From SAR202 cluster bacterium Io17-Chloro-G6 (GTDB lineage Bacteria; Chloroflexota; Dehalococcoidia; UBA3495): a stretch of 16,876 bases of DNA. A program made the translations under genes and the position numbers. The stretch lies in contig MUCT01000016.1 in the NCBI GenBank assembly GCA_002816585.1, positions 1 through 16,876 of the forward strand, given 5' to 3'. Each line of letters begins with the position of its first letter. Positions within the stretch are counted from its first letter, which is position 1. Shown in pieces: positions 1 to 7,376 of this stretch. The notes beneath the pieces are model-generated. The model saw only the letters and a list, made by a program, of their open reading frames with translations, ran no database searches and had not been told where the DNA came from.

Positions 1-2
1 TC

Positions 3-71
3 CTAGGCGATGACACTTTGCAGATGGTGACCCAGCGTCGCTTCGGTCTGTTTGACGGTGTCCGTCGACAT
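3..71 (-). CDS. 22-codon ORF resembling the N-terminus of an NTF2/SnoaL-like protein, cut by TAG
   Basis: An ATG at 71-69 on the minus strand is preceded by a strong Shine-Dalgarno AGGAG (82-78) six bases upstream, so this is very probably a real translation start. The frame reads MSTDTVKQTEATLGHHLQSV then Ile-Ala and meets TAG at 5-3. From memory, the T-E-A-T-L-x-H-H-L-Q pattern resembles the first helix of SnoaL/NTF2-like proteins, which normally continue with a Gly-Asp pair exactly where the stop lies. It may be a nonsense-disrupted gene, a sequencing error or a genuine tiny ORF; only two bases beyond the stop are visible. It follows the flippase gene on the same strand after a 111-bp gap. 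Confidence 0.35.
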   Translation of the reverse strand: MSTDTVKQTEATLGHHLQSVIA

Positions 72-182
72 GCTTCACTCCTAAATCCGGTATCTTTCTT
101 GGTTTTTGGCCTTACCTGGTCAATTCGTCTTCCGATTGTATAGATGCCCCTTGCAATGGTCTAGATGCGGCAGGTTTAAACC

Positions 183-1211
183 CTAGGCCGATTCCGGCCG
201 GACCGGGGGCGTGCCCCGCAACACCCGCCAGTAGAGCGACATGCTCAGGGTCAGCGGGACCAACTGAAACAACACGCGGAACAGGAAGGCCACCACCACG
301 GCTTCTTCCAGCGGCATGCCCAGCAGGTGATAGGTTCCGGCCATGGAACCCTCCTGCACGCCGATGCCTCCCGGAATCATGGACATGACACCCACCGCGA
401 TGCCGATGGCGAATCCGGTGACCACCACCCCAACCTCGCCCTGGATGCCCAAAGCCTCCAGACAGAACCACAAGACCGCCAATTGGGCCAGGCGGTCGGC
501 TAATATCCAGGCGATTGTCAGGGCCATACCAAAGGGTTTTTCTCCCAACGACTCCAGTCCGCGGCCCAGGGTTTCTTCATAAGAATTGATCGATGAACTG
601 ATGTCGATTCGAACAATACGCTGGGCGGCCGCTACGAACAAAGCCAGCAACCGCGTGCGAACAGGCCCGTAGAGAAAGACCACTGCTGTGATCGCAAAGG
701 CGATCCCCAGCACGGCGGTGGCAGCCCCAACGGCCACGGCGACGCGGGTTTCCAAAGGGTGGGTCAGCAAAAGATAGGTCAGGCCGCCCGGTATGAACAG
801 GAAGAATGCCAAACTTTGGAGATAACCGTGGAACAACGACGGCGCCACACCCTCGCTGCGCCGGACATTTCGCCGGGCAAGCAGGATTATTCGCACTGAA
901 TGACCAGCAAGGCCTCCAACCGAAGCGATCATGGTGGACGATACCATTCCAATCTCAAGCAGGTCTCGAACGGGCAAATCGATCCCAAACCAGCGGTTGA
1001 CCAAGGCGTAGCTGTAGGCTTCGGCCGAATACGATAATGCCGTCAACAGTAGGGCCGCGGCGATCCAGCCCCAGCTAGCGTCGGCTAGAACCCGGCCCGC
1101 TTCATGCCAATCCAGCGCCGTGACCAAGTAGATGGCCAGACCAAAGACCACTCCCGCGGCAATCACCGGCCCGCCAAGACGCTTGATGCTGGCTGGAAGG
1201 CGCAGAGCCAT
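183..1211 (-). CDS. Flippase-like integral membrane protein (YbhN/UPF0104, lysylphosphatidylglycerol synthase TM-domain family)
   Basis: The 342-residue protein is mostly hydrophobic. It has about seven or eight predicted membrane spans, for example near residues 13-31, 48-64, 134-150, 157-180, 230-253, 262-280 and 303-325. The motif S-M-I-P-G-G-I-G-V-Q-E at 277-287 is the family's signature PGG-x-G-x-x-E turn. Family members move or modify lipids or lipid-linked sugars in the inner membrane; the substrate here cannot be told. The ATG at 1211-1209 is 3 bp beyond the stop of the HAD gene, with GCGGA about eight bases before it, so the two are almost certainly co-transcribed and probably translationally coupled. 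The fused aminoacyl-phosphatidylglycerol transferase domain of MprF is absent, so this is the stand-alone membrane module. Confidence 0.8.
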   Translation of the reverse strand: MALRLPASIKRLGGPVIAAGVVFGLAIYLVTALDWHEAGRVLADASWGWIAAALLLTALSYSAEAYSYALVNRWFGIDLPVRDLLEIGMVSSTMIASVGGLAGHSVRIILLARRNVRRSEGVAPSLFHGYLQSLAFFLFIPGGLTYLLLTHPLETRVAVAVGAATAVLGIAFAITAVVFLYGPVRTRLLALFVAAAQRIVRIDISSSINSYEETLGRGLESLGEKPFGMALTIAWILADRLAQLAVLWFCLEALGIQGEVGVVVTGFAIGIAVGVMSMIPGGIGVQEGSMAGTYHLLGMPLEEAVVVAFLFRVLFQLVPLTLSMSLYWRVLRGTPPVRPESA

Positions 1212-1214
1212 CTG

Positions 1215-1880
1215 CTAGGTCCGCCGCAACTTCAATGTAGCTCCCACGTCGCCGACATTATCCCAACGAAACTCCGGCTCCAGAGCCAACATCCGCTCAC
1301 GTTCCACCGACGCCCACAACGCCGCTCCGCTCCAAGCGCCGGCCCGCTGGGCGCACTCGATATCGCGGTGACTGTCACCCACAAAGAGACATTCTACTGG
1401 CGCAACTCCCAATGACTTCATCACGTCAAGCAATCCTGCTGGGTCTGGCTTGGGCGCCATCCCATCACTAAAGAACAATGCCCGGTCAATCACGGCGCTC
1501 AGTTCTGAGTACTCTAATTCGGGAACGCCGAAGACCTGACGCTTGTCGGACAAAATGGCAGTGCGGTAACCGTTTTCCTTGAGTTGCTTCAGCAGGTCCG
1601 CGACACCCGGATACAGGCGGCGTTCCTGCCAAACGGCTGCGTAGTAAAAACCCATGTAGGTGTCCACGACTTTTTGCTGGTCGCCAGGGAAGAACCAGGC
1701 CAGATGCTCCAAGAAGGGACGGGAATACTCCCGGCCCAGCTCAGCGGCAATGGGCCGGGGACAACCCAATACGTCCGCCGTTTGGTCCATCAGATTGATG
1801 TGGATGTCCCAACTGTTCCACAGAGTCAGGTCCCAATCGAACACCACCGCCTTCAGCTCTATGGCGCCATCAATTAACAA
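1215..1880 (-). CDS. HAD-superfamily hydrolase, phosphoglycolate phosphatase-like
   Basis: All four HAD motifs are present in this 221-residue protein. Motif I is VVFDWDLT, with nucleophile Asp15 and acid/base Asp17. Motif II is Ser111 in AILSDK. Motif III is Lys144 in MAPKPDP. Motif IV is LFVGDSHRD with Asp169 and Asp173. The helical stretch between residues 20 and 95 fits a C1-type cap as in Gph/PGP phosphatases. It should be a cytoplasmic Mg-dependent phosphatase; the substrate is not determined. The first standard start codon is TTG (1880-1878), 14 bases after a very strong GGAGGAG (1901-1895). An in-frame ATT at 1886-1884 sits at the ideal eight bases, so a rare AUU start adding two residues is possible. 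First gene of a two-gene unit with the flippase-like protein. Confidence 0.85.
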   Translation of the reverse strand: MLIDGAIELKAVVFDWDLTLWNSWDIHINLMDQTADVLGCPRPIAAELGREYSRPFLEHLAWFFPGDQQKVVDTYMGFYYAAVWQERRLYPGVADLLKQLKENGYRTAILSDKRQVFGVPELEYSELSAVIDRALFFSDGMAPKPDPAGLLDVMKSLGVAPVECLFVGDSHRDIECAQRAGAWSGAALWASVERERMLALEPEFRWDNVGDVGATLKLRRT

Positions 1881-1989
1881 AAAAATTGATTTAGCTCCTC
1901 CAATGGTTTGAACCGATTCTACAATACCCCTTTCTAGTGCGTTTCCGCCGTCAGTTCGCAGAGAGTTCAGAAGTCAGCTGTCGAAATAG

Positions 1990-2018
1990 TTGACAAAGCA
2001 ACTAGATGGTTATATAGT
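1990..2018 (+). promoter_or_regulatory. Near-consensus sigma70-type promoter with overlapping inverted repeat
   Basis: TTGACA (1990-1995) is followed after exactly 17 bases by TATAGT (2013-2018). An inverted repeat GCAACTA (1998-2004) / TAGTTGC (2015-2021) spans the spacer and the -10 box, which is where a repressor operator would lie. Transcription would start near 2025 and run toward the VOC gene, leaving a leader of about 108 nt. Confidence 0.6.
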
Positions 2019-2038
2019 TGCGGTAACAATACTTGCTC

Positions 2039-2053
2039 GTACAAATATTGTAC
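2039..2053. promoter_or_regulatory. Inverted repeat GTACAA-ATA-TTGTAC, candidate operator
   Basis: A perfect 6-bp inverted repeat with a 3-bp centre lies between the two candidate promoters of the VOC gene. It is flanked by direct copies of GGTAAC at 2022-2027 and 2061-2066. This is a typical size for a dimeric regulator site; no regulator is encoded nearby. Confidence 0.3.
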
Positions 2054-2090
2054 CCTTACAGGTAACTTTCTGGGCCGAATTTAGGCACAA

Positions 2091-2099
2091 TGATATACT
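2091..2099 (+). promoter_or_regulatory. Extended -10 promoter upstream of the VOC gene
   Basis: TGATATACT fits the extended -10 pattern TGnTATAAT at five of six hexamer positions. No good -35 is present 16-18 bases upstream. It would give a transcript starting near 2106, about 27 nt before the VOC start codon. Confidence 0.4.
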
Positions 2100-2132
2100 T
2101 GGAAATCCAAAGGCAAAAAGCCTGGAGGCGTA

Positions 2133-2663
2133 ATGAAGACACGCGGAATCAATCACCTGGCAATGGTAACCAACGACATGGAAAAGACCGTCCGCTTTTA
2201 TAGAGACGTTATGGGCTTCCCCCTTGTCGCGGCCATCGGCGGCAATCCCAACGGTCTCAAGGCGCGGCATTATTTCTTCGAGACCGGTCCCAACTCGACC
2301 ATCGCCTTTTTCGAATGGGAAGGAGCCGAGGACTTCCACAAGCCGGCGGGTCTGGAAGCAGCGGGCCGGATTCAATTCGACCATGTTTCCTTCGATGTGG
2401 AGACCGAAGAGGAGCTGCTGGAACTGCAAACGCGGCTAGCCGCCGCCGGCCAGGAAGTGACCACTGTGGTTGACCACAAATTCATCCACTCCATTTACTT
2501 CCACGACTTCAGCGGCATAGCCCTGGAGGCTTCGGTCTGGATCACCAATCCCACCGGGAAGGCGCCGGACTACTCCAACAAGAACGTTTTCGCCGACCCG
2601 AACCCTGTGCCCGCCCTGCAAGAGGAGATGGACAAGGCCCGCCTCGTTGAGTCCAATCGCTAG
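2133..2663 (+). CDS. VOC (vicinal oxygen chelate / glyoxalase-like) family protein
   Basis: This 176-residue protein has two beta-alpha-beta-beta-beta modules typical of the VOC fold: INHLAMVTNDMEKTVRFYRD at 6-25 and IQFDHVSFDV at 80-89. The metal-binding positions expected in the family are His8, His84 and Glu132 (IALEASVW). The family includes glyoxalases, extradiol dioxygenases and epimerases; the substrate cannot be assigned. GGAGG at 2124-2128 lies four bases before the ATG. It is transcribed from the divergent region and followed by a strong terminator, so it is probably monocistronic. About 40 residues after the last strand are polar and Pro/Asp-rich, longer than in minimal glyoxalases. 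Confidence 0.8.
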   Translation: MKTRGINHLAMVTNDMEKTVRFYRDVMGFPLVAAIGGNPNGLKARHYFFETGPNSTIAFFEWEGAEDFHKPAGLEAAGRIQFDHVSFDVETEEELLELQTRLAAAGQEVTTVVDHKFIHSIYFHDFSGIALEASVWITNPTGKAPDYSNKNVFADPNPVPALQEEMDKARLVESNR

Positions 2664-2703
2664 AGACCAGCTAACACATACCCAACCGCCACGGGTAAAG
2701 TAA

Positions 2704-2733
2704 GGGGATGGCCGAACGGCCATCCCCATTTTA
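2704..2733 (+). terminator. Rho-independent terminator after the VOC gene
   Basis: GGGGATGGCC (2704-2713) pairs perfectly with GGCCATCCCC (2718-2727) across a GAAC loop and is followed by ATTTTATT. It lies 41 bp after the VOC stop and 44 bp before the amidohydrolase start. Confidence 0.8.
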
Positions 2734-2776
2734 TTGCCCACAGAGATCAATTCCTCCAACAAGAGGCACTGTTATT

Positions 2777-4342
2777 ATGCCGCGGAAACCAGATCTGGTG
2801 ATTACAAACGCCAAAGTGCTCACCATGGACCCATCCCGCCCAACAGCCGAAGCAGTGGCGGTAATAGGTGAACGGATTCTCTCAGTTGGGGAAACCGATG
2901 AGATCAAGGGGCCGGCCGGGCCGGACACCCAAGTGATCGATGGACAGGGATATACGTTACTGCCGGGATTCATCGACTCCCACATCCACGTGTTGTCGCT
3001 GGCCCGCACCACCCAGGAATTAGACTGCCGTCCAGACAAAGTTTCGTCGATCGCAGGCGTTGCCCACAGGGTGTTTGAGTGGGCCCGCATCGTTCCGCCT
3101 GGGGAATGGGTGCGCAGTTTCGGATACGACCACCTGGCCCTAGACGAGTCCCGGCACCCAACCCGGTACGACTTGGACCACATCTCGCCCAGGCATCCAG
3201 TGCGCCTGGACCACCGGTCCGGGCATGCGACGGTGTTGAACAGCCTGGGCCTCCAGATGGCAGGCATCAACGCCGATACTCCGGACCCGGTTGAAGGGGT
3301 GATCGAGCGGGACAAAAACGGAGAGCCAACCGGCGTGTTGCTTGAGATGTCCTCTTTCTTAGCCGGGAGGGTGGACAGTGGCAGAATCCGGGCCAAGATG
3401 AACCAGGGCGTGACCGCGGCCAACCGGTTGCTCCTGAGCTACGGACTCTCCTCCGTGCAGGACGCAGGACCGGATAATGACTCAGAAAGATGGCAGGCCT
3501 TCCGCGAGCTGATCGACTCGGAGACCCTCCAGTTGAGGGTGACAATGATGGCCGGGTCTGGGCGCATAGCAGAGCTATTGAACGCCGGACTTCCCTGGGG
3601 CAGTGGAGACGACCGCCTACGGATGGGTCACGCCAAGATTATGTTGACTAAAAGCACCGGAGCGTTACACCCCGGCATGGAAGAGCTGCGGCTGGTCGCG
3701 TCACAAGCCTGCCAGTCAGGATTTCCGGTGGCAGTGCATTGCGTAGAGCAGGAAGCGGTGGCGGCCGCGGCCCAGATGATTGCGGAACTGCCGCCGCTGC
3801 TGCCGAGCACAATCAAAGTCCCGCCCCACCGGATCGAGCACTGCTCCGAGTGTCCGCCCCAAAACTTGGAAGCCGTGCGGCGGAGCGGAGCAACGGTGGT
3901 CACACAGCCAGGGCTCATCCACTGGAACGGGCCGAGCTACCGAAAGAATGTCGACAGGTCACTGCAGCCCCATCTCTATCCCATCGGAGCTATCGAGGCG
4001 GCAGGGGTAAACATCGCTTTTGGTTCCGACGCCCCGGTGATCAACCCCGACCCCTGGCCGGCCATCTACAGTGCAGTCACCCGCAAGGACCATGAAGCCC
4101 AACCATTCCCGGAGATAAGCGGCTCCGGCCGGGTCAGCATCGAATCGGCTCTGCGCATGTACACCCTGTCGGGAGCGGAGTCCGAGGGCACGCAGGACGA
4201 CAAGGGCTCCATCACGCCGGGCAAATTGGCGGACCTGGTGTTGGTGGATGGTGACCCGCTGAAAGCTGATCCCGAGGACCTTAAAGACATCAAGGCAAAG
4301 TTGACGATAGTGGGAGGACGGGTGGTTTGGGAAGGGCGGTAG
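2777..4342 (+). CDS. YtcJ-like metal-dependent amidohydrolase (Amidohydrolase_3)
   Basis: The 521-residue protein begins PDLVITNAKVLTMD, the beta-sandwich start of composite-domain amidohydrolases. Metal-ligand motifs follow in order: PGFIDSHIH (His69, His71), VAVHCVE (His321), HRIEHC (His355) and FGSDAPV (Asp418). The C-terminus PGKLADLVLVDGDP closes the sandwich. It should hydrolyse an amide or cyclic amide-type bond in the cytoplasm; the physiological substrate of this family is usually unknown. I chose ATG at 2777 because homology begins there and a longer in-frame start at 2708 lies inside the terminator hairpin. The ribosome site is weak (AGAGG at 2762-2766). The stop codon is embedded in a 26-bp palindrome. 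Confidence 0.85.
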   Translation: MPRKPDLVITNAKVLTMDPSRPTAEAVAVIGERILSVGETDEIKGPAGPDTQVIDGQGYTLLPGFIDSHIHVLSLARTTQELDCRPDKVSSIAGVAHRVFEWARIVPPGEWVRSFGYDHLALDESRHPTRYDLDHISPRHPVRLDHRSGHATVLNSLGLQMAGINADTPDPVEGVIERDKNGEPTGVLLEMSSFLAGRVDSGRIRAKMNQGVTAANRLLLSYGLSSVQDAGPDNDSERWQAFRELIDSETLQLRVTMMAGSGRIAELLNAGLPWGSGDDRLRMGHAKIMLTKSTGALHPGMEELRLVASQACQSGFPVAVHCVEQEAVAAAAQMIAELPPLLPSTIKVPPHRIEHCSECPPQNLEAVRRSGATVVTQPGLIHWNGPSYRKNVDRSLQPHLYPIGAIEAAGVNIAFGSDAPVINPDPWPAIYSAVTRKDHEAQPFPEISGSGRVSIESALRMYTLSGAESEGTQDDKGSITPGKLADLVLVDGDPLKADPEDLKDIKAKLTIVGGRVVWEGR

Positions 4343-4362
4343 CTGGAAGCTTCCAGCTACCG
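4337..4362. repeat. 26-bp perfect palindrome covering the amidohydrolase stop codon
   Basis: The 13-base arm CGGTAGCTGGAAG (4337-4349) is followed directly by its exact reverse complement (4350-4362). The stop TAG is at 4340-4342. No U-tract follows, so it is not a classical intrinsic terminator, but the transcript could fold here and protect the 3' end. Confidence 0.65.
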
Positions 4363-4388
4363 GCATACAGGTTTGGTGGAGGCGGTGG

Positions 4389-4412
4389 TTCGACGGGCTC
4401 ACCACGAGCGGA
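4389..4412. repeat. Dispersed intergenic repeat, copy A
   Basis: The 24-base stretch beginning TTCGACGGGCTCA and ending GAGCGGA matches 8693-8716 at 19 of 24 positions. Both copies are intergenic. It resembles a short intergenic repeat core I recall from many environmental bacterial genomes; that recollection is not a search result. Confidence 0.45.
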
Positions 4413-4534
4413 CAGCAGTAAGCCAGTTGGCAACGTATAAGTTGGCCTCCCAGAGGTAGGGGCGGGGTTAATACTCGCACCTAGCACACCGTGGTCAATC
4501 ACCTATTTTGGGCCCCTGGCCTCTCGTCCGTAGA

Positions 4535-4553
4535 AAACCCGGCTGCGCCGGTT
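4535..4553 (-). terminator. Intrinsic terminator of the metG-prenyl synthase unit
   Basis: On the minus strand CCGGC (4551-4547) and GCCGG (4543-4539) close a GCA loop and are followed by GTTTTCT. It begins inside or directly after the stop codon of the prenyl synthase. The stem is only 5 bp plus possible A-T pairs, so efficiency may be moderate. Confidence 0.55.
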
Positions 4554-5535
4554 AGCGGCGGCGGTCTATTACGTAGTCGGCCAGGTCTTGGAGGGATCGT
4601 TTGGGGTCGCAGTCGGGGAGGACTTGGAGGGCTAGCATGGCCCTGTCGCAGTAATCCAGGACCACTTGTTCACAGTCGGGCAAGATGGTCGAGTCGTTAA
4701 TCACCTCAACCACCTTCTGCAACTTCAGATCATTTGACGGGTCTTGGAACAAGTCCTGGACCAAATTGTCGTTGGGGTAACGTTCCATCAGCATAATTGT
4801 GGGCAACGTCAACACTCCGTTCAGCAAGTCGCTGCCCACCGGCTTGCCCAGATTCGAGGCGTCGCCTTGAAAGTCCAGCAGGTCGTCTCCCACCTGGAAG
4901 GCCATGCCAATGTTGTAGCCGTAATCCCGCAAGGCCTGCACCTCGCGTTCGGGCGCTTCGCCCAAAACGGCGCCCGACTCGCTGGCCGTGCAGAACAATG
5001 AAGCCGTCTTGCGGTAGATGCGGTCGTTATACAGTTCCCTGGCCCGGGCGGCGTCGAATGCAGAGAAATATTCCATCAATTGGCCGCTGGCCAACTCCAT
5101 TATGGTCTCGGAGAACCGGCGGATCACCCGAATGTTCTGGGTGTCGCAAACAAAGGTGGCCGAGGTTGCGAAAACGTAGTCGCCGAAGAGCACCGCCACA
5201 TGGGGGCTCCAGGTGTTGCTCACCGTGGCCCGGCCCCGGCGCATGGCCGAGTTGTCCACCGTGTCGTCGTGGATCAAGGTCGCCAGGTGAAGCAGTTCCA
5301 CGGCGCTGGCCATGATTATGGGCAGGGCCTCATCGTGGGGGTGGAACTGGGCGGCCAGGAGGGTGACCGCTGGGCGCACCCGTTTGCCGCCGGCATCGGT
5401 CACGTATTGCAACAGGGGCTGGACGGGAGAGATCTCGGTGTCCGCCAGGCTACGGAGCTTGTCCTCCACCTGGGCCAGTCCTTCTTGGATTGGAGCGTAG
5501 ATGGATGCTGTGCGTTGGTCTAGGCCGTGGAGCAT
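4552..5535 (-). CDS. Polyprenyl diphosphate synthase (trans-isoprenyl chain elongation)
   Basis: This 327-residue cytoplasmic enzyme has the full set of trans-prenyltransferase motifs: GGKRVRP for diphosphate binding, the first Asp-rich motif in LIHDDTVD, KTASLF, and the second Asp-rich motif in FQVGDDLLDF. It condenses isopentenyl diphosphate onto an allylic diphosphate. Alanine at the fifth position before the first Asp-rich motif is small, which in this family goes with longer chains such as quinone side chains; that is an inference. I chose ATG 5535-5533, one base after the metG stop (TAA, 5539-5537). A TTG at 5562 would add nine residues overlapping metG. Translational coupling to metG is likely. 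Confidence 0.9.
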   Translation of the reverse strand: MLHGLDQRTASIYAPIQEGLAQVEDKLRSLADTEISPVQPLLQYVTDAGGKRVRPAVTLLAAQFHPHDEALPIIMASAVELLHLATLIHDDTVDNSAMRRGRATVSNTWSPHVAVLFGDYVFATSATFVCDTQNIRVIRRFSETIMELASGQLMEYFSAFDAARARELYNDRIYRKTASLFCTASESGAVLGEAPEREVQALRDYGYNIGMAFQVGDDLLDFQGDASNLGKPVGSDLLNGVLTLPTIMLMERYPNDNLVQDLFQDPSNDLKLQKVVEVINDSTILPDCEQVVLDYCDRAMLALQVLPDCDPKRSLQDLADYVIDRRR

Positions 5536-5536
5536 G

Positions 5537-7225
5537 TTATTCGCCGGGGGTCCCGATACCAAGTTTACGGACCTCTTCTTCGATGATCACCGGGTCCAAC
5601 TTAGTATACAGGGGCGAGGGCTGGCGCAGGCTAGCGCCGGCTTTGATGCCGTCCACAATGGAATCGAAGTCCCACGCGCCCTCTTCAATGGGGCCATCGA
5701 AGCCCAGAAACTCGTGGACCTTTTGGGAGCTGAAGGGCATGAAGGGATAGAGGATGGTCTTCAGGCAATTGATGGCCTGCATGGCGACGGTCAGACTGGC
5801 CCCGGCCTGGTCCCGGTCCTCCTTGATGGACTTCCACGGGGCCTTAGTGTCCAAGTAGCGGTTGGCTTCCTGGGCCAGACCAAAGGCCTGGGTAATGCCC
5901 GCCTTGAAACGGCAGTTGTAGAGGCTGTCGTTCACGGCGACCATGGTCTCGCGGGCGGTGCGGAGCAGTCCCTCGTCCACCTCATCCAAAGACTGGACGC
6001 CGGGGACCTTGCCGTCGAAGTTGCGGTAGGTGAAAGACAGCACCCGGTTGACCAGGTTGCCGTAGGTCGCCACCAGTTCCTCGTTGTTGCGGCGTACAAA
6101 TTCGGACCAGGAGAAATCCGAGTCACCTGACTCAGGCATATTGATGGAGAGCAAGTACCGGAGGGGGTCGGGATCGTATTTCTCCAAGTAGTCCGGCAGC
6201 CACACGGCCCAGTTCTGGCTGGTGGAAAACTTTTGGTTCTCCAGGCTTAGAAACTCGTTGGCGGGCACGTCATAGGGGAGGATCAACCCCTTGTCGTAGG
6301 CCAGGATAATCGCCGGCCAGATTATGCTGTGGAAAGGTATATTGTCCTTGCCGATGAAATAGTAGCTCTTGGTATCGGGGTCCTTCCAGAAGTCTTCCCA
6401 GTCGCCACCATTGATCTCGGCCCATTCCACCGCCGCTGAGAGATAGCCGATGACCGCCTCGAACCAGACGTAGATGCGCTTGGACTCATAGCCTTCCAAG
6501 GGCAGCGGGACGCCCCAGGAAAGGTCACGGGAAATGGCCCGGTCGTTTAGGCCGTCCCGGAGAAACTGGCGAGTGAAGTTCTTAACATTGTTACGCCAAT
6601 GGTCTTGCTTTTCGACCCACTCCAGAAGGGGTTTCTCGAAGGCCGACAACTTGAGGAAGAAGTGCTCCGAGTCCCGGAACCCGGGCGTTGTGCCGCAGAT
6701 CGAGCAGCGGGGTTCCACCAGGTCTTGCGGGTCCAGAGTCCGGCCGCAGGCGTCGCACTGGTCGCCCCGGGCGCGGGTGTTTCCGCAATGCGGGCAGATA
6801 CCCTCCACGTAACGGTCGGGCAGGTAGCGGTCGCACTGCGGGCAGTGGGCCAAGAGCATGTTGCCGGTATAGATGATCCCCTTATCATGCAACGTGTTGA
6901 ATACGTCGTGGACCACTTTCTGATGATTCTCAGTCTGGGTGGTGGTAAACAGGTCGAAGGTGATGCCCAACTGCTCCCACGACTCCAGGAACAGACCGTG
7001 ATACCGCTCGACCACCTCCTTGGGACTGATTCCTTCCTGGTCGGCCCTGATGGTGATCGGTGTGCCATGGGTGTCGCTGCCCGAAACCATGAGGACCTCG
7101 TTGCCCTTCATACGGTGGTAGCGGGCGAAGATGTCGGCGCTCAAGTAGCAGCCGGCGATGTGGCCCAGATGAAGCGGACCGTTGGCGTAAGGCCAGGCCA
7201 CGGCCACAAAAATGCGTTCAGGCAA
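5537..7225 (-). CDS. metG: Methionyl-tRNA synthetase
   Basis: The 562-residue class I synthetase charges tRNA-Met with methionine. AWPYANGPLHLGH at 10-22 carries the HIGH-type motif (HLGH, 19-22). Four CxxC pairs (CPQC, CPHC, CDAC, CSIC, about residues 128-180) form the double zinc-knuckle insertion. KFSTS near residue 331 is the KMSKS-loop variant found in one major MetRS branch. The anticodon-binding helical domain fills the C-terminus. The extra C-terminal EMAP-like tRNA-binding domain is absent. The start is TTG at 7225; an in-frame TAA lies eight codons upstream, so no ATG is available. First gene of a unit with the prenyl synthase. Confidence 0.95.
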   Translation of the reverse strand: MPERIFVAVAWPYANGPLHLGHIAGCYLSADIFARYHRMKGNEVLMVSGSDTHGTPITIRADQEGISPKEVVERYHGLFLESWEQLGITFDLFTTTQTENHQKVVHDVFNTLHDKGIIYTGNMLLAHCPQCDRYLPDRYVEGICPHCGNTRARGDQCDACGRTLDPQDLVEPRCSICGTTPGFRDSEHFFLKLSAFEKPLLEWVEKQDHWRNNVKNFTRQFLRDGLNDRAISRDLSWGVPLPLEGYESKRIYVWFEAVIGYLSAAVEWAEINGGDWEDFWKDPDTKSYYFIGKDNIPFHSIIWPAIILAYDKGLILPYDVPANEFLSLENQKFSTSQNWAVWLPDYLEKYDPDPLRYLLSINMPESGDSDFSWSEFVRRNNEELVATYGNLVNRVLSFTYRNFDGKVPGVQSLDEVDEGLLRTARETMVAVNDSLYNCRFKAGITQAFGLAQEANRYLDTKAPWKSIKEDRDQAGASLTVAMQAINCLKTILYPFMPFSSQKVHEFLGFDGPIEEGAWDFDSIVDGIKAGASLRQPSPLYTKLDPVIIEEEVRKLGIGTPGE

Positions 7226-7265
7226 GGGGAAATATCTCGTTACGATTTACGGATTTTATGAGCGT

Positions 7266-7274
7266 ATTCTATCA
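7266..7274 (-). promoter_or_regulatory. Extended -10 promoter for metG
   Basis: On the minus strand TGATAGAAT fits TGnTATAAT at five of six hexamer positions. It would start transcription near 7258, about 33 nt before the metG TTG. A weak -35 (TTAGAC, 7296-7291) lies 19 bases upstream. Confidence 0.4.
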
Positions 7275-7376
7275 CTGAGGGGAGTGCCGCGTCTAAAGGC
7301 TGGTTTCTGTTGGATCAGACCGACGGGGAGGCGGAGACACAACGAAAGTTGGGAGCTCCTAAGGTGCCTTGGACAG

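Noticed and set aside
2708..2776. Longer N-terminus for the amidohydrolase from 2708
   Set aside because: It begins inside the VOC terminator hairpin and precedes the family's usual start.
4389..4412. tRNA T-arm-like GGTTCGA string
   Set aside because: No acceptor or anticodon stems can be formed around it; it belongs to the dispersed repeat.
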